From CBDCYS01 sp965226245 (GTDB taxonomy: Bacteria; Acidobacteriota; Terriglobia; Bryobacterales; UBA6623), in the NCBI GenBank assembly GCA_965226245.1, contig CBDDCL010000015.1, positions 186,001 to 250,000 on the forward strand: a stretch of DNA of 64,000 bases. The letters run 5' to 3'. A model generated the notes under the pieces. The model worked only from the letters and a program-made list of their open reading frames with translations, did no database searches and was not told the DNA's origin. The translations under genes and the position numbers were made by a program. Shown here piece after piece: positions 30,041-38,939 of the stretch (positions are counted from its first letter, which is position 1; the number at the start of each line of letters is the position of its first letter).

Positions 30041-30104
30041 CTCCAACAGTTCTGTTGGAGTTCTATTATATCAAAAACAATTTCGTTGGCAACATTTTTG
30101 TTGG
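30041..30104 (-). promoter_or_regulatory. Promoter and palindromic operators of the ATPase operon
   Basis: On the minus strand TTGCCA (30087-30092), 16-bp spacer, TATAAT (30065-30070). A perfect 20-bp palindrome CTCCAACAGAACTGTTGGAG (30041-30060) covers the expected start of transcription, and CAACAAAAATGTTG (30090-30103) overlaps the -35. Shared half-site CCAAC suggests one repressor. Confidence 0.7.
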
Positions 30105-30264
30105 CTACTTAGTTTGTGGATGTGCGGGTCTCCCTGACAGCAGCCTCTGTGGGCCTTCGAACCGGGTGCCTAGGGAGTGCGAGGGGGGTCCGGAACCCCA
30201 ACCCTGGAACCCTGGTAAAGTCGTGAACAGGCCTCGACTTTGCCCTGTCGGGTGTTGTTCCGCA

Positions 30265-30373
30265 AACCAACCAGACGAGCCACGTTCACGTGGCTTGGTG
30301 TTGTTAGGCCGGTCCTTTTAGGGCCGGTTAACCCGCAACCCCAGACCCGCCTCGAGCCCGTTTCAACGGGCTT
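30265..30373 (+). repeat. Triple-hairpin palindromic repeat, copy 2
   Basis: Matches copy 3 (47245-47355) from AACCAACCAGACGAGCC onward, including all three hairpins. The about 400 bp downstream to 30770 is also homologous to 47356-47729. Confidence 0.88.
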
Positions 30374-30770
30374 TCGGAATCGGGCAGCAACTCCGACCCC
30401 GCCCATCGGCGCAAAAATTACCCAATCAAACTACCGCTCCCACCGCGCTCCGAGAAAAACCCAACCGATGCCTGGCCCGCGCCTCGCCAAAAATTGAAAA
30501 AACGAACCCAAATCACTGCCCGATCATCCAAACCCGCAAAAAACGAAAGAACGAACCCAATTTTCCCAGTCCCAGCCCACACGCCGCCCTCACCAACCCG
30601 AAACCACAACGAGCCCGCCCGCGCCACAAAACCCAAATCCCCCAATCCAGTCACGAACTTTGAAAAAAAAGATAAACCCAATATCCATGGGGACTTGAAG
30701 CCCCGACACCCTCGCCAGCTCCTGGAAAAGCGCCGCCCGCTTTCTACCATGAACACAGAGGAGAAACGAA

Positions 30771-30934
30771 TGGACACGCGACTCCAAAGGAGAGCATCCC
30801 GCAAGAACGCAAAACGCAGCACCGGACCCCAAACCATTGAAGGCAAGGCCCGCTCCAGCCAAAACGCCCGCAAACACGGCCTGTTCGTCCGCGACACCCT
30901 GCTGCCCGGCGAAGACCCCCAAGAATTCCTCCAA
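30771..30934 (+). pseudogene. KRSTGP-type ORF, truncated copy
   Basis: ATG 30771 follows GAGGAGAAACGA. The 54 codons match the first 54 of the gene at 47730 with few changes (RRASRKNAKRSTGPQT, KARSSQNARKHGL). At 30935 the frame meets the end of a diverged IS1595-family element and the remaining about 210 codons are lost. Confidence 0.8.
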
Positions 30935-30935
30935 A

Positions 30936-31668
30936 GGGGGTATCCACTTGCTTGGACCGCACACTACATATTGTGGTCGGACCTCGAACTCCCTCCCACG
31001 AGCTGACGGTACGGCACCGGATCGACTTGTACGGCGTTCTGAAGCAGGCGCTAGAACAGCAGTCCACGCGCCCGTGAACGCCGGCGATTGAAGCGGAATG
31101 TGAATTCATCGAGGTAGTAGTCCACATGCTTCTCGCTCACCGCTCCTTGATGTGTCCCCAGCAGCCACCGCTTCAGAAGCGAAGCCACGCGGTGCACACG
31201 GGGCATCAGTTTGTGCGCCGGGTCGTCGCTTTGGCCGGTAATCGTGACCTGGTGAGTGTAGCCCTTCTTGGCGATGTTGTGATAGCCCTTCCATCCATCT
31301 GTGTGAACGACCCAGGGGTGACCATTCTTCGATGAAGCCGTGCAGACTCTCGCTAGAGACGTCGGGCACCCGTCGCAACCGGATTCGGCCGATCCCCCGC
31401 CCGTCCTGCTACCACAAGCTGCGGCGTGCCATGGTCGGGCCCGACCGGGATCGGCTCAACGGCTGTGTGGAGGTGGATGAATACCACACTCGCAGGGGCT
31501 TTTGCGTCCGTCAAAAATCGTCGCCGCCGTCAGAGAGGTTCGGCGCTGGCACTTTCTACACTTCAGGTGGCCAGTATTCGTCAGCCAGGCCTCGCTGCCA
31601 GCACATTGCGGACAGCGGAAGCTCTCGACCCCGCTTCGAGTTCCGCCAGGTCCCGCCGCCAGACCTTC
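30936..31668 (-). pseudogene. Diverged IS1595-family element with scrambled transposase
   Basis: The left terminus GGGGTATCCACTTG resembles the inverted repeat of the intact IS copies. On the minus strand 31668-31495 encodes the zinc ribbon (FRCPQCAGSEAW, LKCRKCQRRTSLTAATIF) and 31404-30990 the C-terminal half (DGRGIGRIRLRRV, PRVHRVASLLKRWLLGTHQG). The piece that belongs between them, HKLRRAMVGPDRDRLNGCVE, is on the plus strand at 31413-31482: an internal inversion. A frameshift near 31320 and an in-frame TAG near 31050 also occur. No right terminus was found. Confidence 0.75.
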
Positions 31669-31828
31669 CGCCAAACCCCTGCTTTGATCGTGGCCGGGCG
31701 GGGAGCAGCTAGCGGCAAAGGGGAATCTCCTCACGGTAATCGCACAGAGTATAATGTGAAGGACCGGCGGCCACACGAAATCACGCCGCTGGGCTAGACT
31801 GTAGAACACCGACGACTGGGGTTGATCC

Positions 31829-32647
31829 ATGCTGAACAAGACCAAGGCCGCGACCGCCTTCGCACTCGTCTCTCTGTTGTTTGCTGCGCCTGTTGGGGCG
31901 CAGTCCGAGAACGCCTACGTGGCGCCTCGCACACCGGACGGCAACCCGGATCTCAACGGCATCTGGCAGACGCTCGGGTCGGCGCACTGGGATCTCGAGG
32001 GCCACGCCGCGCGCCACGGCCCCTACGAGCCGCTGGGCGCGCTCGGGGCCATTCCCGCAGGCCTGGGGGTGGTTGAGGGAGGCAAGATTCCGTATCAGCC
32101 CTGGGCGGCGGACAAGCGCGCCGAAAACCTGGAAAACTGGCTGAAACTCGACCCGGCGGTCAAGTGCTTTATGCCCGGAATCCCCCGCGCCACCTACATG
32201 CCCTTTCCGTTCCAGATTGTACAAACCCCCAAGTCGATCCTGGTGGCCTACGAGTTCGCGAGCACGAGCCGAGTCATTCGCCTGGATCGTCCCGGCTCCG
32301 AGGCGCTTATTCCGTCGTGGATGGGCTACTCGCTGGGCCGCTGGGAAGGCGAAACGCTGGTCGTCGACGTCAGCGACCAGCTGCCCGACACCTGGTTCGA
32401 CAGCTCGGGCAACTTTCACAGCGAGCAGCTGAAGGTCCAAGAGCGCTACACGGCGACTGGCCCCAATGCCCTGCACTACGAGGTCAGCATCGAAGACCCG
32501 AAGGTCTTCACGCGCGCCTGGAAGATGAGCATGCCGCTCTATCGCCGCCTCGAGCCTAACGCCCAGATCCTGGAGTTCAAGTGCGTGCCTTTTGCCGAGG
32601 GCGCCGTGTACGGCCATCTGCGCCGGGGCTACAAACCAACTGAGTAA
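31829..32647 (+). CDS. Exported protein of the PDLNGIW family
   Basis: A 272-residue secreted protein with a signal peptide (1-25, ending PVGAQ). It contains RTPDGNPDLNGIWQTLG near the N-terminus, a motif shared with the larger gene at 33053 (SWGDPDLRGTWDRR), and ends in a domain with GRWEGETLVVDV, also matched there by GRWDGDTLVVRT. Families with this pattern are abundant in acidobacteria and have no established role. A TATAAT at 31750-31755 could serve as -10. The two family members stand in tandem, 400 bp apart, but are too diverged to be a recent duplication. Confidence 0.75.
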   Translation: MLNKTKAATAFALVSLLFAAPVGAQSENAYVAPRTPDGNPDLNGIWQTLGSAHWDLEGHAARHGPYEPLGALGAIPAGLGVVEGGKIPYQPWAADKRAENLENWLKLDPAVKCFMPGIPRATYMPFPFQIVQTPKSILVAYEFASTSRVIRLDRPGSEALIPSWMGYSLGRWEGETLVVDVSDQLPDTWFDSSGNFHSEQLKVQERYTATGPNALHYEVSIEDPKVFTRAWKMSMPLYRRLEPNAQILEFKCVPFAEGAVYGHLRRGYKPTE

Positions 32648-32703
32648 CCCTCCGCGGAATCGGAGCCGCGACCATGAGGGAGTGCCGATGGGCCGGCCAA
32701 TCG

Positions 32704-32852
32704 GAGCCGCGCGCGTAAGCAAGCGGTTGCCTCTACCGACTGATCCGCTCCCATCAAACTTCCGGCCCACCCAAAAAGATGAAAACCCGCAGGTTTTCGA
32801 CCGAGCGGTTTGGCGCGATCTCGAACCAACCGCTTGCTGACGCGCGCGGCTC
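32704..32852. repeat. Inverted repeat with 26-bp arms
   Basis: 32704-32729 (starts GAGCCGCGCGCGTAAGC) and 32827-32852 are reverse complements with one mismatch. About 97 bp lie between. This occupies most of the gap between the two PDLxGxW genes and looks like a small non-autonomous repeat. Confidence 0.7.
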
Positions 32853-33052
32853 TAGCCTGGATTCCCAGGGATTGATGGGCCTGCTAATCCAGGGGCGAGG
32901 CAACGACGGCTTATTTCAGATTTTCCGCGCTCACGGATATTATCTATTCTGATGAACTGTTAAACTGATAACCACATCAGATGACCGGCAGCGTTTGCAG
33001 GCCGAACCACCTCAGACGCCTAGTAATCAGACGCCGAGTAAGGAGTAAAGTC

Positions 33053-34228
33053 ATGACCAATCGAAGCGCACTCGTGATCGTCCTCGCCGCCGCTGTGTTG
33101 GCGCCCGCCGCTCTCGCCGAGGATAGTCCAAAGACGTCCTGGGGTGATCCCGACTTGCGAGGCACCTGGGACCGCCGCTCAATTACGCCGTTCGAGCGGC
33201 CGCCGGAATTCAAGGACAAGGAGTTCCTCACGCCGGAAGAGGTGGCCGAGTTCGAGGAGAAGCGCCGGAACCTCGACACCCGGAAAGATCTAGAGGAGCG
33301 CGTCCCCTTGGCGAGCCAGGACGAAGATCATTTCCGCAGCCGGGTTCATTACTCGGACCTCGGAGCACAGGCCCTTTTGGACAGCGGGGTTGCACGAGCA
33401 GACGATAGCCGGCGCGGGCCCTTGGTCCTGGGCCAGGCCGACCTCGACGTCGGCTACAACTACATCTTCATAGACAAGGGCAGGAAGATGACCGGCACGA
33501 TGAGGACGTCACTCATCGTCGATCCCCCGGACGGCCGCCTCCCGGCGTTGACCGAGGACGCCAAGCGCCGGAAGGATGAGCGCACTGTCCGCTGGGGCCA
33601 AGTGCCCGCGGGACCGGAGGACCGCGATCCAAGCGATCGCTGCATCGTCATGTCGGTCGGGCCCCCGATGAACCCCGGCGCCTACAACAACTTCGCGGAG
33701 ATCTTCCAGACGAAAGACCACGTCGCGATCCTGGTCGAGATGATCAACGACCACCGCATCATCCCTCTTGACGGCCGTGACCATGTGCCGCAAGACATCC
33801 GCCTCTGGAAGGGGGATTCACGCGGCCGCTGGGACGGGGATACGCTGGTCGTGCGGACCAAAAACTACACCGAGCACACGAACCTCCGAGGCTCCGGCAA
33901 GAACATGATCCTCGAGGAGCGTTTCACCCGGACCGGCGCCGGCACGCTGCTCTACGAGTACACGGTGAACGATCCGGAGTCGTTCGAGAAACCGTGGTCG
34001 GTGGCTTACGAGATGCAGTTGAGCGAGGAGCCTCTGCTCGAGTTCGGCTGTCACGAGGGAAACCGCCCCATGACGCTGGCGCTCCGCGGCGCCCGGGTTC
34101 GGGAGGCGAAAGGCGAGGCGTCGGACGACTGGCTCGGGGCTCGCCAGGGCGGAGCGAAGGCGGTCAAGGCCGCCAAAAAGCGGCTAGAAGAACGGCGGAA
34201 GAAGGAGAAGGCGCGGAACAAGCAGTGA
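33053..34228 (+). CDS. Exported protein of the PDLRGTW family, long form
   Basis: A 391-residue secreted protein with a signal peptide (1-22, ALAED). The GDPDLRGTWDRRS motif and the C-terminal GRWDGDTLVV region mark the same family as the gene at 31829. A Lys/Arg-rich tail (about 365-391, KAAKKRLEERRKKEKARNKQ) is unusual for an exported protein and may bind polyanions. ATG 33053 is chosen over the upstream in-frame TTG-type extension because AAGGAG lies eight bases before it. Function is unknown. Confidence 0.75.
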   Translation: MTNRSALVIVLAAAVLAPAALAEDSPKTSWGDPDLRGTWDRRSITPFERPPEFKDKEFLTPEEVAEFEEKRRNLDTRKDLEERVPLASQDEDHFRSRVHYSDLGAQALLDSGVARADDSRRGPLVLGQADLDVGYNYIFIDKGRKMTGTMRTSLIVDPPDGRLPALTEDAKRRKDERTVRWGQVPAGPEDRDPSDRCIVMSVGPPMNPGAYNNFAEIFQTKDHVAILVEMINDHRIIPLDGRDHVPQDIRLWKGDSRGRWDGDTLVVRTKNYTEHTNLRGSGKNMILEERFTRTGAGTLLYEYTVNDPESFEKPWSVAYEMQLSEEPLLEFGCHEGNRPMTLALRGARVREAKGEASDDWLGARQGGAKAVKAAKKRLEERRKKEKARNKQ

Positions 34229-34377
34229 AGCTCCAAACGGCCGGCTGTGTCGCCGCGAGACCTGCCGTTGTGACACCGGATACCGCCGGGGCCGGTTCAA
34301 CCCAGAGAGTGGCGCTCCCGTTCCAAAGCTCCATGAACAGCTCGTGTCCGCCGGAACAGGTGGCGTCGCGCCAGCTG

Positions 34378-34452
34378 CCCTGACGCGGACCAGCCGCAAC
34401 CAGAACGGCAGCCTTGGCCGCCGTCGGATGACTGCATCGAAGCGGCCCGCTC
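34378..34452. repeat. Dispersed repeat, CACGCGGACCAG type
   Basis: CTGACGCGGACCAGCCGC followed by GCCGCCGTCGGATGACTGC and CATCGAAGCGGC; same family as 4590-4703. Confidence 0.55.
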
Positions 34453-34506
34453 ACGGCCAAAAACCCTTCGTCCGTCCGCGCGGGTGAGGGATAAACAAGG
34501 GGACCA

Positions 34507-34956
34507 CTAGAAACGGTCCGCAACGATGTTTAGCTCAATGCTGTGTTCGAGGTACGCTTTCGCTGCCGCAAGCACGAGCGCAAAACCGCCCGTCGATTCG
34601 AGTGCTTGATGCACGATTTCATCGCCGTCACCAGTGAAGCCTTTGTTGATGACACTGACATAAGTTGTGTCATCTGATCGAGGCGTAAAAATCCATTCCA
34701 CGGTTGTAGGGTTATCAGTGTCCCATTCGATGAGGATTCGCTTGTTTTCTTCGATCGCCTTCACTCGAACTTCGGTGGAGGCGTTGCACAATTCCCAGTG
34801 CCATTGAACTGTCTTATCGCATTCCAGCCGACCAGTGCTTTTGTCAAACCAAAATTTCGTGATGACATCAGGATCAACGAAAGCCTCAAACACCTCTGCG
34901 ACAGGCTTACGAATTAGCAATTCTGCTTTTGCAATCGGCTGGTTTTTCACTTCCAT
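34507..34956 (-). CDS. SRPBCC / AHSA1-type START-fold protein
   Basis: A 149-residue protein of the SRPBCC superfamily (activator-of-Hsp90-homology type). It starts MEVKNQPIAKAELLIRKPVA, with the typical FEAFVDPDVITKFWFD helix and WIFTPRSDDTTYVSVINKGF strand pair near the C-terminus. Such proteins bind hydrophobic ligands or act in stress responses; no catalytic residues are expected. A longer frame to 35079 exists, but its extra 41 residues look random and ATG 34956 fits the family start. Surrounding DNA is gene-poor on both sides. Confidence 0.8.
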   Translation of the reverse strand: MEVKNQPIAKAELLIRKPVAEVFEAFVDPDVITKFWFDKSTGRLECDKTVQWHWELCNASTEVRVKAIEENKRILIEWDTDNPTTVEWIFTPRSDDTTYVSVINKGFTGDGDEIVHQALESTGGFALVLAAAKAYLEHSIELNIVADRF

Positions 34957-35393
34957 AGTCTCACCGTGTATCAATTTAGATTGCGCCAACCCAAATTCCA
35001 CGTTACAGTGCAAAACCCCGCTGCCGCGGCCCCCAACAAGCCCTTGCAAACACGGCCATTCCCTCGTAGTCTCTTCCACACAACAGCTATTTTTGTGGAG
35101 TTTCCCGCTCTGATTCGCCCGCCCTGTTCAACTGACCGTCCACGATCTGACCTCGGATGGGGAGCCGTTGAGATTCACGATCAAGATCAATGGAGGCAGA
35201 GCCAACAGCCGCCGCGTCAGCGCGAGTGGAGGAGGGGCACGGCGCGGACGTGGGAACGCGGGCACGTCAGCAAACTCCCTGCGCGGCGACAACTCGCGGT
35301 CCGGTCCGGCCCACAGGGAAGGATTCCGGGAAAAGGCGCGCCTGGACATGGCGCGAGCAAAAAAATTCGTCTCCGGACAAAGACGCGAAGCCG
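34957..35393. other. Intergenic, no gene recognised
   Basis: Contains open frames with no protein-like pattern. A stretch near 35140-35215 reads SDGEPLRFTIKINGGRA in one frame and might be a scrap of an exported beta-domain protein. Confidence 0.35.
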
Positions 35394-36560
35394 TCACGTC
35401 AACCGAACCGCGCGGCCGGTGCGTATGGACTCCTTCGCCGCGTCCAGGATTTCGATGACCTCCACGTTGAGGTCGAGCGCCATGATGTTGTCCACCGCGG
35501 CGCCGCTCTCGATGCGGTCGAGCAGATAGAGGATCGGGTTGCTCCTCTCGCGCGAGAGCGGTGTGGGCGAGATCGTTTCCGGAACGCCGTGGCGGCCCTT
35601 GCGCAGCTCGACCTTTGCGCGGGTCATATACAGGCTGCCGTCCATGCCGTAGACCTTGAGATCCTGGAAGCTGTGCGGAAAGTTCCAGCTTCCTTCCAGA
35701 ATGGCGACGCCGTCGGCGTAGGTGAGCACGATCGTGGAGTTGCTCTCGACCTGGTAGATCTCTCGCCGCAAATAGTTAGCCTGGGCGAAAACGCTTTGCG
35801 GGCGGCCTTTAAACCACAGCGCCCACGCCGCGTTGTAGCAGCCGAAGTCCATCAGTGCGCCGCCGCCGTTCCTGACCGGATCGGTTATCCAATCGAAGGC
35901 GATCTTGCCGCGCGCACTGCTGGGCGCGCGGGGACCGCTGTGCCCGACCATGCCGTGCAGCCGCCAGACGGAGCCGACCGCGCCCGAGTCGGCCTGCCGT
36001 TTGATCTCCTGGTTCGTCTCCCACCAGGCCATCTGGTAGTTGGTCATCACTTGCACGCCATGCTCGCGGGCGAGGCCACGGATTTTCTTGGCGTCTTCGA
36101 AGGTAGTGGCCAGCGGCTTTTCGAAAATCACGTGGATGCCGCGCGGGGCCAGATATTCCACGATTTCCAGGTGGCGGTTGGTCTCCACAAACGACCAGAC
36201 GATTTGCGGCTTCTTCTCCTCGACCAGCTTGCGGTAGTCGTCGGTGTAATAGACGTCCGGCTGGTGCTTCTTGGCCTCCTGGACGAGTAACGGTTCGGGC
36301 TCGGCGACGCCGACGAACTCGACCCCGGAGAAATCGCCCCACTCCAGCTGGGAAGCGTTCCCTCCCAGCCGCTGGTTTGACTCCACCACGACGCCGGAAA
36401 CGTTCCGCAACGGGCGCCAGCAATGGCCGTTCATGAGTCCGATAAAGGCGACGCGGGTCTTGGCCGGCGCGGCGGACGCCTGGACGGACATACTCGCTAG
36501 CGCACCCGCTCCCACTGTGGTGCGGACAAAATCTCTCCGGTTCAAAGCTGTTTTCGGCAT
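35394..36560 (-). CDS. Gfo/Idh/MocA-family oxidoreductase with Tat signal
   Basis: A 388-residue NAD(P)-dependent sugar oxidoreductase. The N-terminus MPKTALNRRDFVRTTVGAGA is a twin-arginine signal, so the enzyme is exported folded with its cofactor. The Rossmann start is TRVAFIGLMNGH; the catalytic region EKPLATTFEDAKKI (the conserved EKP) lies near residue 145. ATG 36560 follows TTAAGGAGCGAAAC; the 19-residue upstream extension is unlikely. Tat-exported members of this family are common in acidobacteria and planctomycetes. It may cooperate with the isomerase-like protein at 3180, but they are not linked. Confidence 0.85.
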   Translation of the reverse strand: MPKTALNRRDFVRTTVGAGALASMSVQASAAPAKTRVAFIGLMNGHCWRPLRNVSGVVVESNQRLGGNASQLEWGDFSGVEFVGVAEPEPLLVQEAKKHQPDVYYTDDYRKLVEEKKPQIVWSFVETNRHLEIVEYLAPRGIHVIFEKPLATTFEDAKKIRGLAREHGVQVMTNYQMAWWETNQEIKRQADSGAVGSVWRLHGMVGHSGPRAPSSARGKIAFDWITDPVRNGGGALMDFGCYNAAWALWFKGRPQSVFAQANYLRREIYQVESNSTIVLTYADGVAILEGSWNFPHSFQDLKVYGMDGSLYMTRAKVELRKGRHGVPETISPTPLSRERSNPILYLLDRIESGAAVDNIMALDLNVEVIEILDAAKESIRTGRAVRLT

Positions 36561-36570
36561 GTTTCGCTCC

Positions 36571-36950
36571 TTAATCTCCTTGCCCTTGCAATGCTGCCGG
36601 CAGGCGGCACACAACAAAATACTTTAGCAAACTGGAGCTGCGCGCGTCGATGTTGAAGTCCTGCCAGTTCGGATGGTTCGGGAAGATGAAGAACTCCGCC
36701 CGCAACTGGACATTGTGGCGCTCGTTGATCGCGAAGCGCTTGGCCGCGTCCCAAGCTTCGTACTGGATGCCGTGTTTCGCGAACCGAGCTGTCTGATTCT
36801 GAATCTCGTCTCGTCCCGGAGACCCGAACAAGGTGGAATCAATAAGGGATTCCTGGGCCGTTTTGAGAATCTCTCTCGCGGAGACTGGCGCCCCTTGCCA
36901 CGAAAACAGCGGTTCGTCAATCCAGCTTTTCGCTACTTTGATGGGGTTTC
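36571..36950 (-). CDS. Uncertain small ORF or gene remnant
   Basis: The minus strand between 36950 and 36571 keeps an open frame with protein-like composition (SWIDEPLFSWQGAPVSAREI, then AKRFAINERHNVQLRAEFFI, ending at 36571). The upstream extension of the frame is antisense to the methyltransferase and no convincing start is seen. No family is recognised. It could be the 3' part of a decayed gene or a chance frame filling the gap between two divergent genes. Confidence 0.3.
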
Positions 36951-37000
36951 GGGCGCATCTCCTATGGTATGATCGGGTATTTGAGAGGTGCGGTCGGCAG

Positions 37001-37612
37001 ATGAACCTTGAGAAAAAGCAGGTGAATCTGGGCCAATTCGCGGCCCGAGCCGTGGCGGACTTTGAGAGAAAGGTGGGAGCGATCCCGAGTTCGCCATTCT
37101 TGGCGCAAAAAATTGTTCGGCCGCTGCCCCTCGAGAACGCTAAGCGTGTCGTTGAGTTGGGAGCCGGCAAGGGTGGAATCACTCAACTGCTGCTGAACCG
37201 GATGCCGGCTGACAGCCGCTTGATCGCCATCGAGATCGATCCCGAGCTAGCGCAACACCTCCAATGCAGATTCTCGGACCCCCGCCTGGAAGTAATCAAC
37301 GCCTGCGCCGGATCAGCCCGTGAGGAGCTGCATCACAGAAGCTGGGAGCGAGTGGACATCGCCGTCGCCTCGGTTGCCTTCGGCTTTCTCAGCGACTCGA
37401 AGATCCACGAGATTTTTTCCGCCGTCAAGCCGTTTCTCGACGAGGACAGCCTTTTTACCCTTTATCAATATGCCCACCGACTGAAGATGCGGGAGGGGCG
37501 CTTTTCCTATTTTGATATCAGCCAGCTGCTCGATCAGCACTTCCCCAATATCGAGCGGCGGGCGTTCTGGCCCAATTTTCCTCCTGCGTTCATCTTTGAT
37601 TGCCGCATGTGA
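37001..37612 (+). CDS. SAM-dependent methyltransferase, phospholipid N-methyltransferase-like
   Basis: A 203-residue class I methyltransferase. Motif I VVELGAGKGGITQLLLNRM (about 49-67) and the acidic motif II IAIEIDPELAQHL are clear, and VASVAFGFLSDSKIHEI follows as in PmtA/rRNA-dimethylase relatives. The start is ATG 37001 (MNLEKKQVNLGQF); an upstream extension to 36833 lacks family similarity. Likely substrate is a lipid head group (phosphatidylethanolamine); this rests on resemblance to short PmtA-like proteins and is uncertain. It stands alone, followed by an inverted repeat. Confidence 0.65.
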   Translation: MNLEKKQVNLGQFAARAVADFERKVGAIPSSPFLAQKIVRPLPLENAKRVVELGAGKGGITQLLLNRMPADSRLIAIEIDPELAQHLQCRFSDPRLEVINACAGSAREELHHRSWERVDIAVASVAFGFLSDSKIHEIFSAVKPFLDEDSLFTLYQYAHRLKMREGRFSYFDISQLLDQHFPNIERRAFWPNFPPAFIFDCRM

Positions 37613-37662
37613 CTTTGCCAGGCTAGCTAGTTTGCGGCGCAAAATGCGTGATGCCGCTATTC

Positions 37663-37748
37663 GGGGACTGTCACCAATTTTCGCGCCGGTCTGGTTTCTT
37701 CGCCTAAACCGTTAAAGTGCGAGGCGCGAAATTTGGCTGACTGTCCCC
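37663..37748. repeat. Inverted repeat GGGGACTGTCA type
   Basis: 37663-37687 (starts GGGGACTGTCACCAATTT) and 37723-37748 form imperfect arms ending GCGCC/GGCGC. About 35 bp lie between. A dispersed REP-like element is likely. Confidence 0.6.
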
Positions 37749-37824
37749 AGAGCAATGAATTTCCGAATTCCGCGCCGGAAACAAGCTAGAGTTAGGCAAC
37801 TTGTGCCCGGCGCGGAAGTCTTCT

Positions 37825-38796
37825 ATGCTGACGGCGATGTCATTTCGCAAGGTTTCCGCGCTACTCGCAGGGGCGCTTCTCTTCACGGCTTGTCAGTCGC
37901 AGGACGGCCCCTTCCCCTCGCGTGAACTCAAACTGATCGTCCAGGCCTCGCCCGGCGGGCTTTCCGATTCCGTCTCGCGCATCATGGCGAGTCTCAGCGA
38001 GGCGGACCTGGGCGTGCCGATCGTCTGCGAAAACAAGCCGGGAGCCAGCGGAGCGCTCGCCTTTTCCTATGTCACTCGGCGCCCCCCGGACGGTTACACC
38101 CTCGGTCACGCTCCCGTGGAGATAGCGATGGTGCGCTCGCTCGGCTATGCGGACGTCGGCCCGGAAGACATGGATTTGATCTGCCTCGTCCAGAAATCTC
38201 CGCCCGTATTGGTCGTTCAGTCCGGCGCGCCGTGGAAGAGCTTCGAGGAGTTCCTGAATGCGGCCCGCGAAAAGCCGGGCGGCCTCATCATGGCCAACTC
38301 CGGCACGGGTTCGATTTGGCATTTCAACACCCTGCTGATGGAAAAGTACGCCGATTTCCGCGTCACGCATGTGCCTTACTCGGGCTCCTCGGGCTCGCTG
38401 GCTTCGCTGCTGGGAGGCCACGTGGACGCGGTGATTTCCGGAGCCGGCGAAGCGGTGGCCAACGTGCAAGCAGGACGTCTGCGGCCCCTGATTGTTCTGG
38501 CCGAAGACCGCTCGCGGCTTTATCCTAATGTGCCCACGACACATGAACTCGGCTATCCTTTCGGTGCGCCGGCGTGGGGCGGATTCTTCGGCGCCAAAGG
38601 CATCCCGCCAGACGTGAAGACTCGATTGCAAAACGCGTTTCGAAAGGCCTATGACAGCCCCGAATGGAAAAAGCTATGCAAGGAACGAGGCATGGAACCG
38701 GTCTTCCTCAACAGTGAGGAGTTCCGCCAATTCGCCCTGGAACAGGCGGACTTCTTCAGTGAAGAAATACCGAAGCTGCTGACCATGAAGCGTTGA
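37825..38796 (+). CDS. TctC/Bug-family periplasmic solute-binding lipoprotein
   Basis: A 323-residue solute receptor of the tripartite tricarboxylate transporter type. It has a short signal ending FTACQ (lipobox, Cys about residue 23), then ELKLIVQASPGGLSDSVSR, the family's ligand-loop region, and GYTLGHAP, IMANSGTGSIWHF and HVPYSGSSGSLASLLGGHVD. It binds a carboxylic or aromatic acid outside the cytoplasm. No tctA or tctB membrane genes are nearby, so it is an orphan receptor as often seen. ATG 37825 is chosen over the TTG at 37801; ATG 37837 is also possible. Confidence 0.8.
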   Translation: MLTAMSFRKVSALLAGALLFTACQSQDGPFPSRELKLIVQASPGGLSDSVSRIMASLSEADLGVPIVCENKPGASGALAFSYVTRRPPDGYTLGHAPVEIAMVRSLGYADVGPEDMDLICLVQKSPPVLVVQSGAPWKSFEEFLNAAREKPGGLIMANSGTGSIWHFNTLLMEKYADFRVTHVPYSGSSGSLASLLGGHVDAVISGAGEAVANVQAGRLRPLIVLAEDRSRLYPNVPTTHELGYPFGAPAWGGFFGAKGIPPDVKTRLQNAFRKAYDSPEWKKLCKERGMEPVFLNSEEFRQFALEQADFFSEEIPKLLTMKR

Positions 38797-38939
38797 GGGC
38801 GTGCGAGACGGCTCGTGACGCTTTGATCCCGCGGGCGACACAGAAGAACCACGTCTCGCGACAACTGGCCGATCGCGCGTATTCGGCCAGCGCGTGTATT
38901 CTGGTAGTTGCGGCGAATTCGCCGCCGCCAGGAAGGTCA

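Noticed and set aside
30494..30770. Frame from 30494 through the palindromic cassette leader
   Set aside because: Low-complexity Pro/Asn/Lys sequence; the conserved ORF begins only at 30771, as in the copy at 47730.
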